NCBI GenBank assembly: GCA_002712945.1
Contig: PAVA01000007.1
Location: 1-16,832, forward strand
Direction: 5' to 3'
Source of the DNA: Citromicrobium sp.
GTDB taxonomy: Bacteria; Pseudomonadota; Alphaproteobacteria; Sphingomonadales; Sphingomonadaceae
Length of the DNA: 16,832 bases
Part shown: piece after piece, positions 1 through 7,311 of the stretch
Position numbering within the stretch: the first letter of the stretch is position 1
How the letters are laid out: the number at the start of each line of letters is the position of its first letter
Translations under genes and position numbers: made by a program
Notes under the pieces: model-generated
The model's database searches: none
What the model was told of the DNA's origin: nothing
The model's input: only the letters and a program-made list of their open reading frames with translations

Positions 1-29
1 ATACCCTTTATTTTGGGTTAAACGCGGTC

Positions 30-56
30 GGGGCGGGGGCTGCTACAGGGGGGGGG
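30..56 (+). other. G-run cluster, possible G-quadruplex
   Basis: Runs of 4 G (30-33), 5 G (35-39) and 9 G (48-56) lie close together in the otherwise gene-free leader in front of the Sel1/SPOR gene. The 9-G run can supply two tracts, so four G-tracts with short loops are available. No gene is seen between 1 and 226; the rest of this leader holds only a TTAACC motif at 160-165. Folding is inferred, not shown, and the run length is the kind that sequencing miscounts. Confidence 0.35.
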
Positions 57-226
57 CGGTGCAGGCGCTACCCCGGCCCCGATGCGCGCGGGGCGTCGCG
101 AAACGGGGCGGGGGCGAGCCCGGGCGTGGCGCGCCGGGCACCACGATAGTAATCGCGCGTTAACCAAGTCGCGGTAGCGCGACCATGTCAATTTGCGTCG
201 GGCCATGGAACGGGAGACCCACGAGC

Positions 227-1444
227 ATGCGAAGCACCACACGAAAGGCCCGGTATTCGGGCCTCAAACTGGTTCTCGCTGGCGCGCTGCTGGCCGCGCC
301 GGGCCTCGCGCTCGCCGACGTCAATGCCGGGGTCGCCGCTTGGGAGCGGGGCGACTATGCCACCGCCGTCGCCGAATGGCGCGGGCCCGCCGGAGAGGGT
401 GATGCCGATGCGCAGTTCAACCTCGGCCAGGCCTACCGGCTGGGGCGCGGGGTCGAACAGAATACCCGCCAGGCAGAAGTCTATTACGCGAAGGCCGCCG
501 CGCAGGGCCATGTGAAGGCCGCCGACAATCTCGGCCTGCTGCTGTTCCAGAACGGGCGCCGCGAGGAAGCGATGCCCTATGTCCTCGATGCTGCCGGGCG
601 GGGCGATCCGCGCGCGCAATATCTGCTGGGTATTGCGCACTTCAACGGCGACCTTGTCGAACGCGACTGGGTGCGCGCCTATGCGCTGCTGACGCTCGCC
701 AATGCGGCGGGGCTTCCGCAGGCGGCGAATGCCGTACAGCAGATGGACACGCATATCCCGCTCGACCAGCGCGAGGCCGCGCAGGCGCTTGCGCCGCAAT
801 TGAAGCGCGAGGCCGATGCGCGGCGCGCGAGCCGTCTGGCCGCCGTCGATCTCGGCACCGGGCCCGCCATGCCCGCTCGTCCGGTCAGCGATGCCGGGGC
901 GATGCCCGCACCTGCCGGGACGATCACTCCGGCACGCCCCGCGCGTGTTCCGCAGCCCGTGGTCGAGACCCGCGTTGCGCCATCGGTCACGGCCGCGCAG
1001 TCCGCCATTGCCGAGGCGAGCCGGGTAACCGGCACCGAAAGCCCTGCCGATGCGGGCGCGACCTTCGCGCGCCGGTCCACCTCCACGCCCGACCCCGGCC
1101 GGGTCGAACCTCAGCCGACCACGCCGGTCGTCGCGCGTGCGGCACCGCAGCCCGAACCCCGGTCCGAACCGCGGCCTGCGCCGCGCCCCGAGCCTGCGGC
1201 GAGCACCCGTGCGGGTGGCGGCCCGTGGAAGGTCCAGCTCGGCGCCTTCGCGGTCGATGGCAACGCCGAACGGCTGTGGGCGCGGCTCAAGGACCGTGCC
1301 GAACTGGCCGGAGCCACGCGTGTACTCGAACCTTCGGGGCGGGTGACCAAGCTGCTCGCCGGCGGCTATGCCAGCCGCAGCGATGCGCAGAATGCCTGCA
1401 ATGCGCTGAAGCGCAGCGGGCAGGACTGCCTCGTCACCCGCTAG
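227..1444 (+). CDS. Exported Sel1-repeat protein with C-terminal SPOR domain
   Basis: A 405-residue envelope protein. Residues 1-30 form a signal peptide: basic start, hydrophobic core, cleavage after ALA. Residues about 55-170 hold Sel1/TPR-type helical repeats, visible as DAQFNLGQAYRLGRGV and RAQYLLGIAHFNGD. Residues about 210-330 are a Pro/Ala-rich, probably disordered linker. Residues 333-405 are a SPOR domain (WKVQLGAFAV through GGYASRSDAQ). SPOR domains bind peptidoglycan stripped of stem peptides, usually at division septa, and Sel1 repeats bind proteins, so a cell-wall or division scaffold is inferred. The start at 227 is preferred over an in-frame ATG at 185 because GGGAG lies at 212-216 and the signal peptide then begins cleanly. 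It is followed on the same strand by a DUF418 gene after 104 bp. Confidence 0.88.
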   Translation: MRSTTRKARYSGLKLVLAGALLAAPGLALADVNAGVAAWERGDYATAVAEWRGPAGEGDADAQFNLGQAYRLGRGVEQNTRQAEVYYAKAAAQGHVKAADNLGLLLFQNGRREEAMPYVLDAAGRGDPRAQYLLGIAHFNGDLVERDWVRAYALLTLANAAGLPQAANAVQQMDTHIPLDQREAAQALAPQLKREADARRASRLAAVDLGTGPAMPARPVSDAGAMPAPAGTITPARPARVPQPVVETRVAPSVTAAQSAIAEASRVTGTESPADAGATFARRSTSTPDPGRVEPQPTTPVVARAAPQPEPRSEPRPAPRPEPAASTRAGGGPWKVQLGAFAVDGNAERLWARLKDRAELAGATRVLEPSGRVTKLLAGGYASRSDAQNACNALKRSGQDCLVTR

Positions 1445-1462
1445 GCACCCGATCCAAAGCAT

Positions 1463-1492
1463 TTCGTCGGCGGCGCATTGCCGCCGGTCGAA
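1463..1492 (+). terminator. Hairpin after the Sel1/SPOR gene, weak terminator candidate
   Basis: Arms CGGCGGC (1468-1474) and GCCGCCG (1480-1486) pair across a 5-nt loop, and outer TTCG/CGAA bases extend the stem past a small bulge. No T-run follows, so intrinsic termination is doubtful; it may be an attenuating or mRNA-protecting structure between the Sel1/SPOR and DUF418 genes. Confidence 0.25.
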
Positions 1493-1548
1493 GGCAATTC
1501 CCCGATCAGCCCTTCGCTGCTAAGCAGCGGGGCAGGGGGATTTCACGA

Positions 1549-2886
1549 ATGAGCACTACCGACGAGCTGCGCCAGGCCGAGCGAGCCTTCGACGAGCCGG
1601 CGGACGCAACGCCCGATCAGGTCAAGCCGCTGTCGGCAGGGGGGGGCAACCGCCTCCTGAGCCTCGATTTCACGCGCGGGATCGCGGTGATGGGCATCCT
1701 CGCCGCCAATATCGTGGCGTTCGGCCAGCCGTTCTCGGCCTATATGTGGCCGGGCGGCTTCCTGACTCCCCATGGCGAGACCTCGGACTGGCTGTGGGTC
1801 GCGCAGTTCATCCTGGTCGACGGCAAGATGCGCGGGCTGTTCACCCTGCTGTTCGGCGCGGGGATGTTCCTGTTCCTCGAAAAGGCGTGGGATCGCGGGC
1901 AGGGCCGTGGATTGCAGGCGCGGCGGCTCTTCTGGCTGCTGCTGTTCGGGCTGGCGCACGGCCTGTTCATTTGGCGCGGCGACATCCTCTCGCTCTATGC
2001 GCTGTGCGGCTTCATCTGCTTGGCCTTCGTCAAGTGGAGGCCGGGCACCCAGCTCGGCATCGGGCTGACGGTCTATCTCTTCGGGCACCTGTTCTACACC
2101 GGGCTGTTCGGCTGGATCTTCGCGGCGATGAGCGCGGGCGAACAGCCGGGCGAGCCGCCCGAAGCTGCGCAGATGCGCGAGGGCTTTTCGCAGATGAAGA
2201 CCTACACGGTCGACGATTCGGCGGTCGAATCGGCGATGATATCGGGCGGCGACTATGGCGGATGGGTTTCGCACAACCTGAGCGAACACGCCTTCGACCC
2301 GCTGATAGCCGTGCTGCAATCCTCTGTGGAGACGATCCCGCTGATCCTCATCGGCATGGCGCTGTATCGCTGGGGTCTGTTCGACGGGCGCATCTCCGCG
2401 AAGAAGCAGGCGCTGTGGGGCACGTTGGGCGTGCTCCTCGGGCTCGCGGGATCGGCGGCGATCGCGCTGTGGACCTATGCGCAGGGGCTCGACTTCTATT
2501 CGACGATCTTTGCCTTCATCGGTATTTCGGGCTTCGCGCGCCTTCCCTTCCTGCTCGGCCTTGCCGCGCTGCTGGCGCTGTGGGGGCCGAAGGCGACCGG
2601 CTGGCTCGGCTCGCGCGTGAGCGCGGCGGGGCGGATGGCGTTTTCCAACTACCTCGGCACCTCGATCCTGATGCTGTTCGTGTTCCATGGCTGGGCGCTG
2701 GGCCTGTTCGGCGAGCTGACCCGCCCTCAGCTCTATGGCGTGATGGCGGTGACCTGGGTGCTCATCCTGCTGTGGTCGAAACCCTGGCTGTCGGTCTTCC
2801 GCTTCGGGCCGCTCGAATGGCTGTGGCGCTGCCTCACCTACGGAAAGCTCTTCGCGATCCGGCGGGAGCCTTCCGAAGCGCCCTGA
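1549..2886 (+). CDS. DUF418 family (YeiB-like) multipass membrane protein
   Basis: A 445-residue integral inner-membrane protein. After a hydrophilic N-terminus (1-33), RLLSLDFTRGIAVMGILAANIV opens the first membrane helix, typical of the DUF418/YeiB family. Many hydrophobic segments follow, and the C-terminal DUF418 region reads GRMAFSNYLGTSI through GPLEWLWRCLTYGK, the family's hallmark end. The molecular function of the family is not established; a link to acyltransferase-like membrane proteins has been suggested from fold, but I claim no reaction. The start is supported by AGGGGGA at 1534-1540, eight bases before ATG. A much longer open frame runs upstream but is GC-rich read-through overlapping the previous gene. 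An 8-G run at 1639-1646 lies inside codons 31-33. Confidence 0.85.
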   Translation: MSTTDELRQAERAFDEPADATPDQVKPLSAGGGNRLLSLDFTRGIAVMGILAANIVAFGQPFSAYMWPGGFLTPHGETSDWLWVAQFILVDGKMRGLFTLLFGAGMFLFLEKAWDRGQGRGLQARRLFWLLLFGLAHGLFIWRGDILSLYALCGFICLAFVKWRPGTQLGIGLTVYLFGHLFYTGLFGWIFAAMSAGEQPGEPPEAAQMREGFSQMKTYTVDDSAVESAMISGGDYGGWVSHNLSEHAFDPLIAVLQSSVETIPLILIGMALYRWGLFDGRISAKKQALWGTLGVLLGLAGSAAIALWTYAQGLDFYSTIFAFIGISGFARLPFLLGLAALLALWGPKATGWLGSRVSAAGRMAFSNYLGTSILMLFVFHGWALGLFGELTRPQLYGVMAVTWVLILLWSKPWLSVFRFGPLEWLWRCLTYGKLFAIRREPSEAP

Positions 2887-2909
2887 CGGGGGATAGCTCA
2901 CGAAAGTCC

Positions 2910-2937
2910 TTGCTTGTGCGAACAAGTCGCATTAACA
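2910..2937 (+). promoter_or_regulatory. Possible bfd promoter with embedded inverted repeat
   Basis: TTGCTT (2910-2915) and TTAACA (2932-2937) are separated by 16 bp, a weak sigma70-type pair. The spacer region carries CTTGT-GCGA-ACAAG (2913-2926), a 5-bp inverted repeat that could be an operator. Iron control would be expected for bfd but the motif does not match the usual RirA, Irr or Fur boxes that I know. Confidence 0.3.
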
Positions 2938-2974
2938 AGAGAGCTGCGAGTGGTTCGCAGGAGTTCGTGACGCG

Positions 2975-3163
2975 ATGTATGTCTGCATCTGCAATGCCAT
3001 CAGGGAAACCGATCTGCGTCGCGCGGCGCGGCATTCCGCGGGCGATGCGGAAGAATGTTACGCAATGCTCGGCAAGCGCCCCAATTGCGGCTCCTGCCTC
3101 GACGAGGCGGAGGACATCATGTTCGAGGAACGCGAGATGGGGCTCACCTCCGCTGCAGCCTAG
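2975..3163 (+). CDS. bfd: Bacterioferritin-associated ferredoxin (Bfd-like [2Fe-2S] protein)
   Basis: A 62-residue cytoplasmic protein of the BFD-like [2Fe-2S] family. Cys4, Cys6, Cys38 and Cys41 form the expected CxC and CxxC ligand pairs (MYVCICNAI and PNCGSC). In characterised systems Bfd binds bacterioferritin and passes electrons to its heme to release stored Fe2+. That role is supported here by the bacterioferritin gene immediately downstream on the same strand. Length is normal for the family. The start has CAGGAG at 2958-2963, eleven bases upstream. A strong terminator lies between it and bfr, so the two genes need not be equally expressed. Confidence 0.93.
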   Translation: MYVCICNAIRETDLRRAARHSAGDAEECYAMLGKRPNCGSCLDEAEDIMFEEREMGLTSAAA

Positions 3164-3204
3164 AACCATTCGCAGCTAGCGACCTGCCACTGCGAGGCGC
3201 TTTC

Positions 3205-3231
3205 AAAAACCCCGGATTTCCGGGGTTTTTT
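3205..3231 (+). terminator. Rho-independent terminator between bfd and bfr
   Basis: AAAAACCCCGG (3205-3215) pairs perfectly with CCGGGGTTTTT (3220-3230) across the loop ATTT, and the stem runs into a T6 tract. The A-tract on the left makes it usable in both directions. It ends 76 bp before the bfr start codon, so bfr needs either its own promoter or read-through. Confidence 0.9.
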
Positions 3232-3307
3232 CGTGTCAGACCCTTGCGCAAGCCTCCTCTCGCGGCCATTGCATCTGCAACGAACCATCCTGCAGGAGGC
3301 TACCGCC

Positions 3308-3796
3308 ATGAAGGGCGACCCCAAGGTCATCGACTATCTCAACCAGGCGCTCACCAACGAGTTGACCGCGATCAACCAGTACTGGTTGCACTATCGCGTG
3401 CTCGCCGACTGGGGCGTGACGCGGCTGGCCGATTACGAGCGGCACGAGTCGATCGACGAGATGAAGCATGCCGACTGGCTGGCCGAGCGCATCCTGTTCT
3501 TGAACGGCCTCCCCAACTTCCAGGCGATCCACAAGCTGAAGGTGGGCGAGACGGTCGAGGAAATCCTCAAGGCCGATCTCGCGATCGAGCAGGAAGCGAT
3601 CCCGCTGCTGATGGAAGCTGCCGACTACTGCCAGCAGGTCAAGGATTTCACCTCGGGCCAGCTGTTCGAGAATATCCTCGCGAGCGAGGAGGAGCATGTC
3701 GACTTCCTTGAAACTCAGTTCGACATGATCGAGCGGATGGGCCTGCAGAACTACGTCCAGCTGCAAAGCCGCCCGGCGGGCGAGGGCGAATCGTAA
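3308..3796 (+). CDS. bfr: Bacterioferritin
   Basis: A 162-residue heme-binding ferritin that forms a 24-subunit shell in the cytoplasm, oxidises Fe2+ at a di-iron ferroxidase centre and stores it as mineral. Every key residue is in place by direct count: ferroxidase ligands Glu18, Glu51, His54, Glu94, Glu127 and His130, and the heme-bridging Met52 in ESIDEMKHAD. The C-terminal MGLQNYVQLQ is also typical. The start codon follows AGGAGG (3294-3299) by eight bases, and an in-frame ATG at 3233 inside the terminator tail is rejected. A short palindrome, TTGCA-TC-TGCAA (3269-3280), sits in the 5' leader and may be regulatory. The partner gene bfd is just upstream. Confidence 0.97.
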   Translation: MKGDPKVIDYLNQALTNELTAINQYWLHYRVLADWGVTRLADYERHESIDEMKHADWLAERILFLNGLPNFQAIHKLKVGETVEEILKADLAIEQEAIPLLMEAADYCQQVKDFTSGQLFENILASEEEHVDFLETQFDMIERMGLQNYVQLQSRPAGEGES

Positions 3797-3819
3797 GAGC
3801 GCGGGGGGAGTTCGCGCTC
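3797..3819. terminator. GC-rich hairpin between convergent bfr and DUF2721 genes
   Basis: GAGCGCG (3797-3803) pairs with CGCGCTC (3813-3819) across nine bases, immediately after the bfr stop codon. It lies between convergent genes, where a terminator is expected, but there is no T-run on either side. Confidence 0.35.
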
Positions 3820-3842
3820 CGCAGGGCGCGCCCCGCCGGAAT

Positions 3843-4337
3843 CTAGGGCTCCGGTTTTGCCGCCCCCCTGCTGGCCGGTCCTTTCGCCGCAATCCAGGTC
3901 TCGCGGAAGAAGAAGGTCAGCCCGGTAATCAGCAGCGCCATCGTCGCCACCCACAGCACGGCGATGAATGTGCCGACCTTGAGGCTGATATAGGCCGAGA
4001 TGAACAGCGCCGCGATCAGCACGCTGATGAGGCCTGCCGCAGCGGTGGAAAACATCACCGCACGCTGGGCGATGCCCCGGCGGCGGGTCAGCCATTCGAG
4101 CTCGTCGGTGAAGGGCTCGTCGGGCTTTTCTTCCACCCGCGCCTCCAGCCGCTCGATCCGGTTGGCGACCCAGGTGAGCCGCGCCATCATCACGTTCATG
4201 ATCGAACCGATCGCCACCAGCAGGAAGGCGGGCGCCAGGCTGAACTGCAGGATGTGCAGCACGCCGGGCGTGCTCGCGGTCATTTCGATCAGGTCCAGAG
4301 CGGCCCGCTGCGGGGCTACCACCAGCGCCATGTCCAT
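3843..4337 (-). CDS. DUF2721 family membrane protein
   Basis: A 164-residue membrane protein with the DUF2721 layout: one helix at about 26-48 (LQFSLAPAFLLVAIGSIMNVM), a charged cytoplasmic-type stretch at 52-92 rich in Arg/Glu (RIERLEARVEE, EWLTRRRGIAQRA), then two helices at about 96-118 and 122-144. The family has no assigned function. Its ATG shares one base with the TGA stop of der (TGATG, minus strand), so translation is probably coupled to der and the two form one transcript. A second in-frame ATG two codons later (4331) is also possible. Whether the link to der is functional or only positional cannot be judged from sequence. Confidence 0.8.
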   Translation of the reverse strand: MDMALVVAPQRAALDLIEMTASTPGVLHILQFSLAPAFLLVAIGSIMNVMMARLTWVANRIERLEARVEEKPDEPFTDELEWLTRRRGIAQRAVMFSTAAAGLISVLIAALFISAYISLKVGTFIAVLWVATMALLITGLTFFFRETWIAAKGPASRGAAKPEP

Positions 4338-5731
4338 CAGTCCTCGCTCGCGTAGGGGTTCTTGGAGGGCTTCAGAACCACGCGCACCGGCACCGCGCCG
4401 AAGCCCAGTTCGCGCCGGATGCCGTTGACCAGATAGCGCTCGTAGGAGGTCGGCAGCATGTCGAGCCGCGTGCCGAACACCACGAAGCGCGGCGGGCGCG
4501 TGCCCGCCTGCGTGATATAGCGCAGCTTGATCCGCTTGCCGCCGGGCGCGGGGGGCGGGTTTGCCTCAAGCGCATGGTCGAACCAGCGGTTGAGCGCGGA
4601 GGTCGACACGCGGCGGCTCCACGCTTCGCGCAGCTCGAAGGCGGCGGACAGCATGGGATCGAGCCCCTTGCCGGTCTTCGCGCTCACCGCGAGCACCGGC
4701 AGGCCCCTTACCTGCGCCAGCCCCTCGTCGAGCGCGAAGCGGATGCCGTTGAACAGCTTGCTCGGCTCGGCCGCAAGATCCCACTTGTTGATCACGATCA
4801 TCAGCGCGCGCCCTTCTTCGAGCGCGAGGCTGGCGATCTTCAGATCCTGGTGTTCGAGCCCTTGCGTCGCGTCGAGCACCAGCACGACCACTTCGGCAAA
4901 ATCGACCGCGCGGCGCGCGTCGGCGACCGAGAGCTTCTCCAGCTTTTCGACCACGTTGCGCTTCTTGCGCATGCCTGCGGTGTCGATCAGCCGGATCTCG
5001 CGGGTCTCGCCGCTTTGCGGGTCGGTCCATTCCCAGTCGATCGCAATCGAATCACGGGTGATCCCGGCCTCGGGGCCCGTCAGCAGGCGATCCTCGCCCA
5101 GCAGGCGGTTGATGAGGGTGGATTTGCCCGCGTTGGGTCGCCCGACGATCGCGAGCTTGAGCGGGCCGGTCGGCACGCCGTCCTCGTCTTCATCGGCGTC
5201 CTCGGCTGCATCCTCCGCGTCAGCGGCCTCGCTTTTCTCGCCAATGATCGGCCACAGCGCCTCGAACAGGTCGGCGGTGCCTTCCCCATGTTCGGCGGAG
5301 ACGCCCACCGGATCGCCCAGGCCCAGCGAATAGGCTTCGAGAATCCCCGCCTCGCCCGCGCGGCCTTCGGCCTTGTTGGCGACGAGCACAACGGGCACGT
5401 CGGCCCCGCGCAGCCAGTTGCCGATCTCTTTGTCGAGCGGGGTCAGCCCTGCGCGCGCATCGACCACGAAGAGCACCGCGTCGGCATCCTCGATGCTGAC
5501 CTCGGTCTGCGCGCGCATCCGCCCGGGCAGGGTGCTGGGGTCTTCGTCTTCCCACCCGGCGGTGTCGACCACGGTGAAGCGCATGCCCGCCAGGGTCACG
5601 TCGCCGAATCGCCGGTCGCGGGTCACGCCGGGCTGGTCGTCGACCAGCGCGATGCGCTTGCCGACCAGCCGGTTGAACAGCGTGGACTTGCCCACATTGG
5701 GGCGTCCGATGATGATTACGCGTGGAAGCAT
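4337..5731 (-). CDS. der: Ribosome biogenesis GTPase Der (EngA)
   Basis: A 464-residue tandem GTPase needed for maturation of the 50S subunit. Domain 1 has G1 GRPNVGKST (9-17), G3 DTAG (56-59) and a divergent G4, NKAE (119-122), in place of NKxD. Domain 2 has G1 GRPNAGKST (197-205), DTAGM (250-254) and NKWD (315-318). The KH-like C-terminal domain follows from about 355 (RWFDHALEANPPPAPGGKRIKLRYITQAG). The two GTPase domains are joined by an unusually acidic linker (about 165-188, mostly Glu, Asp and Ala). Length is normal. It is transcribed with the downstream DUF2721 gene through a one-base overlap and is divergent from the CHAP gene. No strong ribosome-binding site is visible before ATG 5731. 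Confidence 0.97.
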   Translation of the reverse strand: MLPRVIIIGRPNVGKSTLFNRLVGKRIALVDDQPGVTRDRRFGDVTLAGMRFTVVDTAGWEDEDPSTLPGRMRAQTEVSIEDADAVLFVVDARAGLTPLDKEIGNWLRGADVPVVLVANKAEGRAGEAGILEAYSLGLGDPVGVSAEHGEGTADLFEALWPIIGEKSEAADAEDAAEDADEDEDGVPTGPLKLAIVGRPNAGKSTLINRLLGEDRLLTGPEAGITRDSIAIDWEWTDPQSGETREIRLIDTAGMRKKRNVVEKLEKLSVADARRAVDFAEVVVLVLDATQGLEHQDLKIASLALEEGRALMIVINKWDLAAEPSKLFNGIRFALDEGLAQVRGLPVLAVSAKTGKGLDPMLSAAFELREAWSRRVSTSALNRWFDHALEANPPPAPGGKRIKLRYITQAGTRPPRFVVFGTRLDMLPTSYERYLVNGIRRELGFGAVPVRVVLKPSKNPYASED

Positions 5732-5844
5732 GGTCAGGCCGCGTCAGGTGGAGGTTCGCGCCCCGCTTGGCAAGCGCGGGGAGGGCGTAAACGATCATGG
5801 TTGAATCGCATTAACCAGTTTTACGAGGGCGATCGAAAGGGGCA

Positions 5845-5862
5845 GCGGCAAATATTTGCCGC
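5845..5862. promoter_or_regulatory. Perfect 18-bp palindrome abutting a start codon
   Basis: GCGGCAAATATTTGCCGC is its own reverse complement over all 18 bases and ends at the base before ATG 5863. It occupies the place where a ribosome-binding site would normally lie; the nearest purine-rich stretch, AAAGGGG, is at 5836-5842. It could be an operator for the der/CHAP divergent region, or an RNA hairpin (7-bp stem, ATAT loop) acting on translation. Confidence 0.6.
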
Positions 5863-6645
5863 ATGGATTGCCGCCCCCGTATCCTCTTCGCTCCCGCCGT
5901 AGCGATTGCCGCAAGCCTCGCAATTACCGGGGTTTCCCAGGCTCAGGCGCCGATTATCCCGCTCGCCAACAGCGCAGCCAGCGGCCAGGAATTGCCGCCT
6001 TACCTGCAATGCGTGCCCTATGCGCGCGAGGTGTCCGGCATCGACATTTATGGCGACGCCTATACCTGGTGGGAACAGGCCGCCGGCCGGTTTGAGCGGG
6101 GGCAGGCGCCGCGGGTCGGCGCGGTGATGGCATTCGTCCCCCATCGCAACATGCGGCTGGGCCATGTCGCGGCGGTCAGCCGGGTGATCGATTCGCGCAC
6201 CGTCCTGCTCGACCATGCCAACTGGTCCCCGGTAGACGGGCAGCGCGGTCGGATCGAGCGCAACGTGAAGGCGGTCGACGTGTCGCCGAACAACGACTGG
6301 AGCGAGGTGCGCGTGTGGTATGACCCACTGCAGGGCCTCGGGAAAACGGCGTGGCCGGTCTATGGCTTCATTTATCCCGACGAGGCGACGCAGCCGCGTC
6401 GGCGGTTCGCGCAGGCCACCCCCCAGCCGCGCCAGCCCCAGCCGACGCGAGAAGAGCCATCGCGCGCCTTCCTCGCGGCCTTTTCCGCCGCGCCCGAGCC
6501 GCGCGCGCCTCGCGTAGCAGGCACCGGCCAGACACCGCGGATCGCCTATGCCACGGCAAGACCGCTCGAGCCGCAACGCGTGGCGAGCGGCACCCGAAGC
6601 GGCAAGCGCGATGTAGCCGCACGCGCCGTCGCGCTCTACGACTGA
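5863..6645 (+). CDS. Secreted CHAP-domain protein (putative peptidoglycan amidase/endopeptidase)
   Basis: A 260-residue exported protein. Residues 1-28 are a signal peptide ending QAQA. The CHAP-type catalytic features are visible: Cys50 in LQCVPYAR, His101 in RLGHVAAV, and a polar residue following in LLDHANW (Asn120 is the likely third member). CHAP domains are NlpC/P60-like cysteine peptidases that cut peptidoglycan peptides. The region after about 175 is Pro/Arg/Ala-rich and probably disordered (PQPRQPQPTREEPSRAF), with no recognised domain. The ATG at 5863 is the only usable start: an in-frame stop lies at 5812-5814 and no ATG, GTG or TTG comes between. An 18-bp palindrome separates the AAAGGGG stretch from the start, which is unusual. 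The gene is divergent from der and convergent with the DUF3297 gene 16 bp away. Confidence 0.83.
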   Translation: MDCRPRILFAPAVAIAASLAITGVSQAQAPIIPLANSAASGQELPPYLQCVPYAREVSGIDIYGDAYTWWEQAAGRFERGQAPRVGAVMAFVPHRNMRLGHVAAVSRVIDSRTVLLDHANWSPVDGQRGRIERNVKAVDVSPNNDWSEVRVWYDPLQGLGKTAWPVYGFIYPDEATQPRRRFAQATPQPRQPQPTREEPSRAFLAAFSAAPEPRAPRVAGTGQTPRIAYATARPLEPQRVASGTRSGKRDVAARAVALYD

Positions 6646-6661
6646 CCTTGGGCAGGGGGCG

Positions 6662-6994
6662 TTAGCCTTCGAGCTTGGCTACGGGCGCGTCCTCGCCCAG
6701 ATCCTCGAACCAGGCTTCCACGGAACCGTTGAGCTTCAGCGTCAGCGGCTGGCCCTTGCGGTCCATCGTCCGCCCGGCCTGCACGCGGACCCAGCCTTCG
6801 GGGATCGAATATTCCTCGATATCGGTGCGCTGGCGGCCCTTGAAGCGAATCCCCACGCCGCGCTGCAACGCCGCCTGATCGAAATGCTTGCTGCGCGGAT
6901 TGACCGACAGCTGCATCGGCGGCACGTCCGCGCCCTGCTTGGCCGCAGTTTCGGGCGTTTCCTCGGGGTTCTGTTCGGGGGTATCTTCGCTCAT
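6662..6994 (-). CDS. DUF3297 family protein
   Basis: A 110-residue soluble protein. Residues 1-25 are acidic and probably disordered; the rest matches DUF3297, with LSVNPRSKHFDQAALQRGVGIRF, EEYSIPEGWVRVQAG and MDRKGQPLTLKLNGSVEAWF. The family is small and has no known function. No clear ribosome-binding site precedes the ATG. The gene is convergent with the CHAP gene. Upstream on the same strand, 72 bp away, is a doubtful small ORF. Confidence 0.82.
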   Translation of the reverse strand: MSEDTPEQNPEETPETAAKQGADVPPMQLSVNPRSKHFDQAALQRGVGIRFKGRQRTDIEEYSIPEGWVRVQAGRTMDRKGQPLTLKLNGSVEAWFEDLGEDAPVAKLEG

Positions 6995-7066
6995 GGCGCT
7001 GGCCGATAGACAGACCTGCAGGGCCTGACAATACGCGAGCGGTCCCTGTTGCCCGCAGGAACAGGA

Positions 7067-7294
7067 TCAGTCGGGCGCGAGGCTGGAGCCAAACAGCGAA
7101 AAACGGCCCGCTCTGGGGATGCGGACCCCGGCATCGCTGCGCTCCCGGTCGATCTCGCTCGTCCAGGAACTGCGTTCGAGCAGCGGATTTCCACCCGGAG
7201 CATCCTTTTCGAGCTCGCGCGACGACAGCCGGCCATTGGCCGGATTGATTGGCGGAGCCCGCAGTTTCCCAAGCCTGTTGAGGCGTTTCTTCAT
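7067..7294 (-). CDS. Possible small hypothetical protein
   Basis: An open frame of 75 residues (MKKRLNRLGKLRAPPINPANG at the start), hydrophilic, with no signal peptide, membrane helix or recognisable domain. In favour: third codon positions are roughly three-quarters G or C, as in neighbouring genes, a weak GGAT lies about ten bases before the ATG, and the large inverted repeat at 7312-7357 lies just upstream in promoter position. Against: no family match that I recognise, and high GC makes spurious frames common. An in-frame ATG at 7309 would add five residues. I treat it as a candidate only. Confidence 0.35.
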   Translation of the reverse strand: MKKRLNRLGKLRAPPINPANGRLSSRELEKDAPGGNPLLERSSWTSEIDRERSDAGVRIPRAGRFSLFGSSLAPD

Positions 7295-7311
7295 GTGCAA
7301 CCGATCCAAAA

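Noticed and set aside
185..226. Upstream ATG for the Sel1/SPOR gene
   Set aside because: It would place 14 odd residues before a normal signal peptide and has no good ribosome-binding site; ATG 227 has both.
1543..2925. Long open frame on the minus strand opposite the DUF418 gene
   Set aside because: Antisense shadow of a GC-rich gene: its protein is rich in Arg, Glu and Gln with no domain, while the plus strand encodes a clear membrane family.
4574..5902. Plus-strand open frame opposite der
   Set aside because: Antisense shadow; der has all its GTPase motifs on the minus strand.
7040..7066. CCTGTT/AACAGG hairpin after the candidate small ORF as a terminator
   Set aside because: Only six pairs around a nine-base loop and no T-run.
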